From contig JAKBCB010000202.1 of the NCBI GenBank assembly GCA_021808185.1, positions 1 through 6,772 on the forward strand: a stretch of DNA of 6,772 nt, in the 5' to 3' direction. The DNA comes from Pseudomonadota bacterium. GTDB taxonomy: Bacteria > Pseudomonadota > Alphaproteobacteria > Acetobacterales > Acetobacteraceae. Below, one piece after another: positions 5,550 through 6,772 of this stretch. Each line of letters begins with the position of its first letter. The stretch's first letter is position 1. A program made the translations under genes and the position numbers. The notes under the pieces were generated by a model. That model worked only from the letters and a program-made list of their open reading frames with translations. It made no database searches and was not told where the DNA came from.

Positions 5550-6772
5550 ATGACCGAGCTGAAGCCGCACGCCGCCCACTGGGGCGCCTTCACCGCCGTG
5601 GTGGAGGACGGCCGGCTGACCGAGGCGCGGCCCTTCGCGCGCGATGCCAACCCGCCGGCGCTGCTCGCCTCCGTGCCGGACGCGGTGCACGCGGCGACCC
5701 GCATCGACCGGCCCTACGTGCGGCGCGGCTGGCTGGACGGCGACCGCAAGGGCGGCACGTTCCGGGGCGGCGAGCCATTCGTGCCGGTCGATTGGGACAC
5801 CGCGACCGCGACCGCGCTCGTCGCGAGCGAGGTGGCGCGGGTACGCGACACGCATGGCCCGGCCAGCATCTTCGGCGGCAGCTACGGCTGGTCGTCGGCC
5901 GGGCGCTTCCATCACGCCAGGACGCAGCTGCACCGGCTGCTCGGCGCGGCGGGGGGCTATACTGGTCAGCTGACCAACTACTCGTACGCCGCCGGCATGA
6001 CCCTGATGCCGCACGTGATGGGCACCAACGATGTCATCACCGGCCCGGTCGCCGACTGGCGGGACATCGTGGCGCACGCGAAGGTCATGGTGTGCTTCGG
6101 CGGCATGCTGCTGCGCAACGGCCAGATCACCTCGGGCGGCGCCGGCTCGCATGAGATGGCGCACTGGATCGGGCAGGCGTCCGCCGCCGGCATCCGGCTG
6201 GTGAATGTCTCGCCCATTCGCGGGGACATGCCGGACCTGCCGGGCGTGGAGTGGCTGCCGATCCGGCCGGGGACCGACACCGCGCTGCTGCTCGGCATGG
6301 CGCACGCGCTGATCGCCGAGGGACTGGCCGACCTCGCGTTCCTGTCGCGCTGCACCGTCGGCTACGACCGCCTCTCCGCCTATCTGCTCGGCGCGGACGA
6401 CGGCGTGGCGAAAACGCCGGACTGGGCGGCGACGATCACCGGCATCCCGGCGGAGACGATCGCGCAACTGGCGCGGGACTGCGCGAAGAACCCTTCATTC
6501 CTGACCATGGCGTGGTCGATCCAGCGCGCCGAGCACGGCGAGCAGTCGTTCTGGGCGCTGGCCGCCCTCGCCGCCATGCTGGGGCAGATCGGCCGGCCGG
6601 GATGCGGCCTGTCCTACGGCCACGGCAGCATCAACGGCATGGGCACGCCGCGCGCGGACCTGCCCTCGGTCGGGCTGCCGGCGCTGCCGAACCCGGCAAA
6701 TTCCTGGATTCCCGTCGCCCGCATCACCGAGATGCTGGAGAACCCCGGCGGCGCCTACGACTACAACGGCCG
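5550..6772 (+). CDS. BisC-like molybdopterin oxidoreductase (DMSO reductase family), 3'-truncated
   Basis: The N-terminal 407 residues of a bis-MGD molybdenum enzyme are present; relatives are about 750-780 residues, so roughly half the gene is visible. The family includes biotin/methionine sulfoxide, DMSO and TMAO reductases, which reduce S- or N-oxides. GGSYGWSSAGRFHHA (109-123) matches the BisC/DorA/TorA molybdenum site, with Ser116 as the expected metal ligand. IRPGTDTALLLGMAHALIAEG (about 238-258) contacts a pterin guanine dinucleotide, and the LSRCTVGYDR, DGVAKTPDWAATITGIPAETI and ENPGGAYDYNG segments are also typical. There is no N-terminal CxxC-type cluster motif, as expected for this Fe-S-free branch. 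There is no twin-arginine leader either, so it should be cytoplasmic like BisC rather than periplasmic like TorA or DorA. The ATG at 5550 has GAGAGG eight bases upstream and gives the family-like HWGAF N-terminus. The true substrate is unknown. It is transcribed divergently from the aminotransferase. Confidence 0.92.
   Translation, partial: MTELKPHAAHWGAFTAVVEDGRLTEARPFARDANPPALLASVPDAVHAATRIDRPYVRRGWLDGDRKGGTFRGGEPFVPVDWDTATATALVASEVARVRDTHGPASIFGGSYGWSSAGRFHHARTQLHRLLGAAGGYTGQLTNYSYAAGMTLMPHVMGTNDVITGPVADWRDIVAHAKVMVCFGGMLLRNGQITSGGAGSHEMAHWIGQASAAGIRLVNVSPIRGDMPDLPGVEWLPIRPGTDTALLLGMAHALIAEGLADLAFLSRCTVGYDRLSAYLLGADDGVAKTPDWAATITGIPAETIAQLARDCAKNPSFLTMAWSIQRAEHGEQSFWALAALAAMLGQIGRPGCGLSYGHGSINGMGTPRADLPSVGLPALPNPANSWIPVARITEMLENPGGAYDYNG

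Noticed and set aside
5963..5976. Perfect 14-bp palindrome TGGTCAGCTGACCA
   Set aside because: It lies inside coding sequence of the molybdoenzyme (TGQLTN region). A perfect palindrome of this length is expected roughly 0.4 times by chance in a window of this size.
5451..6467. Upstream extension of the aminotransferase frame on the minus strand
   Set aside because: It is antisense to the molybdoenzyme, lacks family motifs, and the ATG at 5450 has a ribosome site and gives the expected protein length.
1..6772. A novel defence, mobile or RNA-based system
   Set aside because: All six genes belong to known enzyme, transporter or regulator families. I saw no repeats arrays, recombinase, toxin-antitoxin pair, structured RNA or unexplained conserved-looking region beyond the operators and short sites listed.

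Overview
The window is G+C-rich, densely packed bacterial chromosome with very few intergenic bases. The gene styles suggest an alphaproteobacterium: an IspB-type quinone side-chain synthase, an (S)-amine-transaminase-like class III aminotransferase, a BisC-like molybdoenzyme without an export signal, and a GSFTNHF-type TetR regulator. Rhodospirillales/Acetobacteraceae would fit, but that rank is a guess from memory of families, not a search result. Six protein genes account for almost the whole window. Both end genes are cut by the window edges. No stretch longer than 130 bases lacks a gene, and I see no tRNA, rRNA, CRISPR array, insertion sequence or phage gene.

Left part (1-2900, + strand): the 3' end of a long-chain polyprenyl diphosphate synthase (ispB) is followed by a TetR-family regulator and a 14-TM DHA2-type MFS exporter. 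The regulator and exporter form a classic repressor-efflux pair. The same 20-bp imperfect palindrome lies over the predicted -10 region in front of the regulator (722-741) and in front of the exporter (1389-1408), in the same orientation and at the same offset. This predicts that the regulator represses both itself and the pump. The regulator ATG sits about where transcription should begin, so its mRNA may be leaderless. Its ligand domain has a cysteine and a lysine placed like the redox pair of E. coli NemR, which suggests a reactive-electrophile or oxidant signal.

Middle (2901-5450, - strand): the exporter converges on a two-gene unit transcribed leftward, a PLP-dependent class III aminotransferase followed with essentially no gap by a beta-lactamase-fold serine hydrolase. 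A hairpin in the 22-base convergent gap, overlapping the exporter stop codon, is a candidate shared terminator.

Right part (5451-6772): a 99-base divergent intergenic region separates the aminotransferase from a BisC/DMSO-reductase-family molybdopterin enzyme on the + strand. Only its N-terminal 407 residues are inside the window. It has the serine molybdenum-ligand motif, no Fe-S cysteine motif and no Tat leader, so it is probably a cytoplasmic S- or N-oxide reductase.

I found no clearly novel multi-gene system. The most testable new-looking element is the regulator-exporter module with its paired operators and possible NemR-like sensor chemistry.
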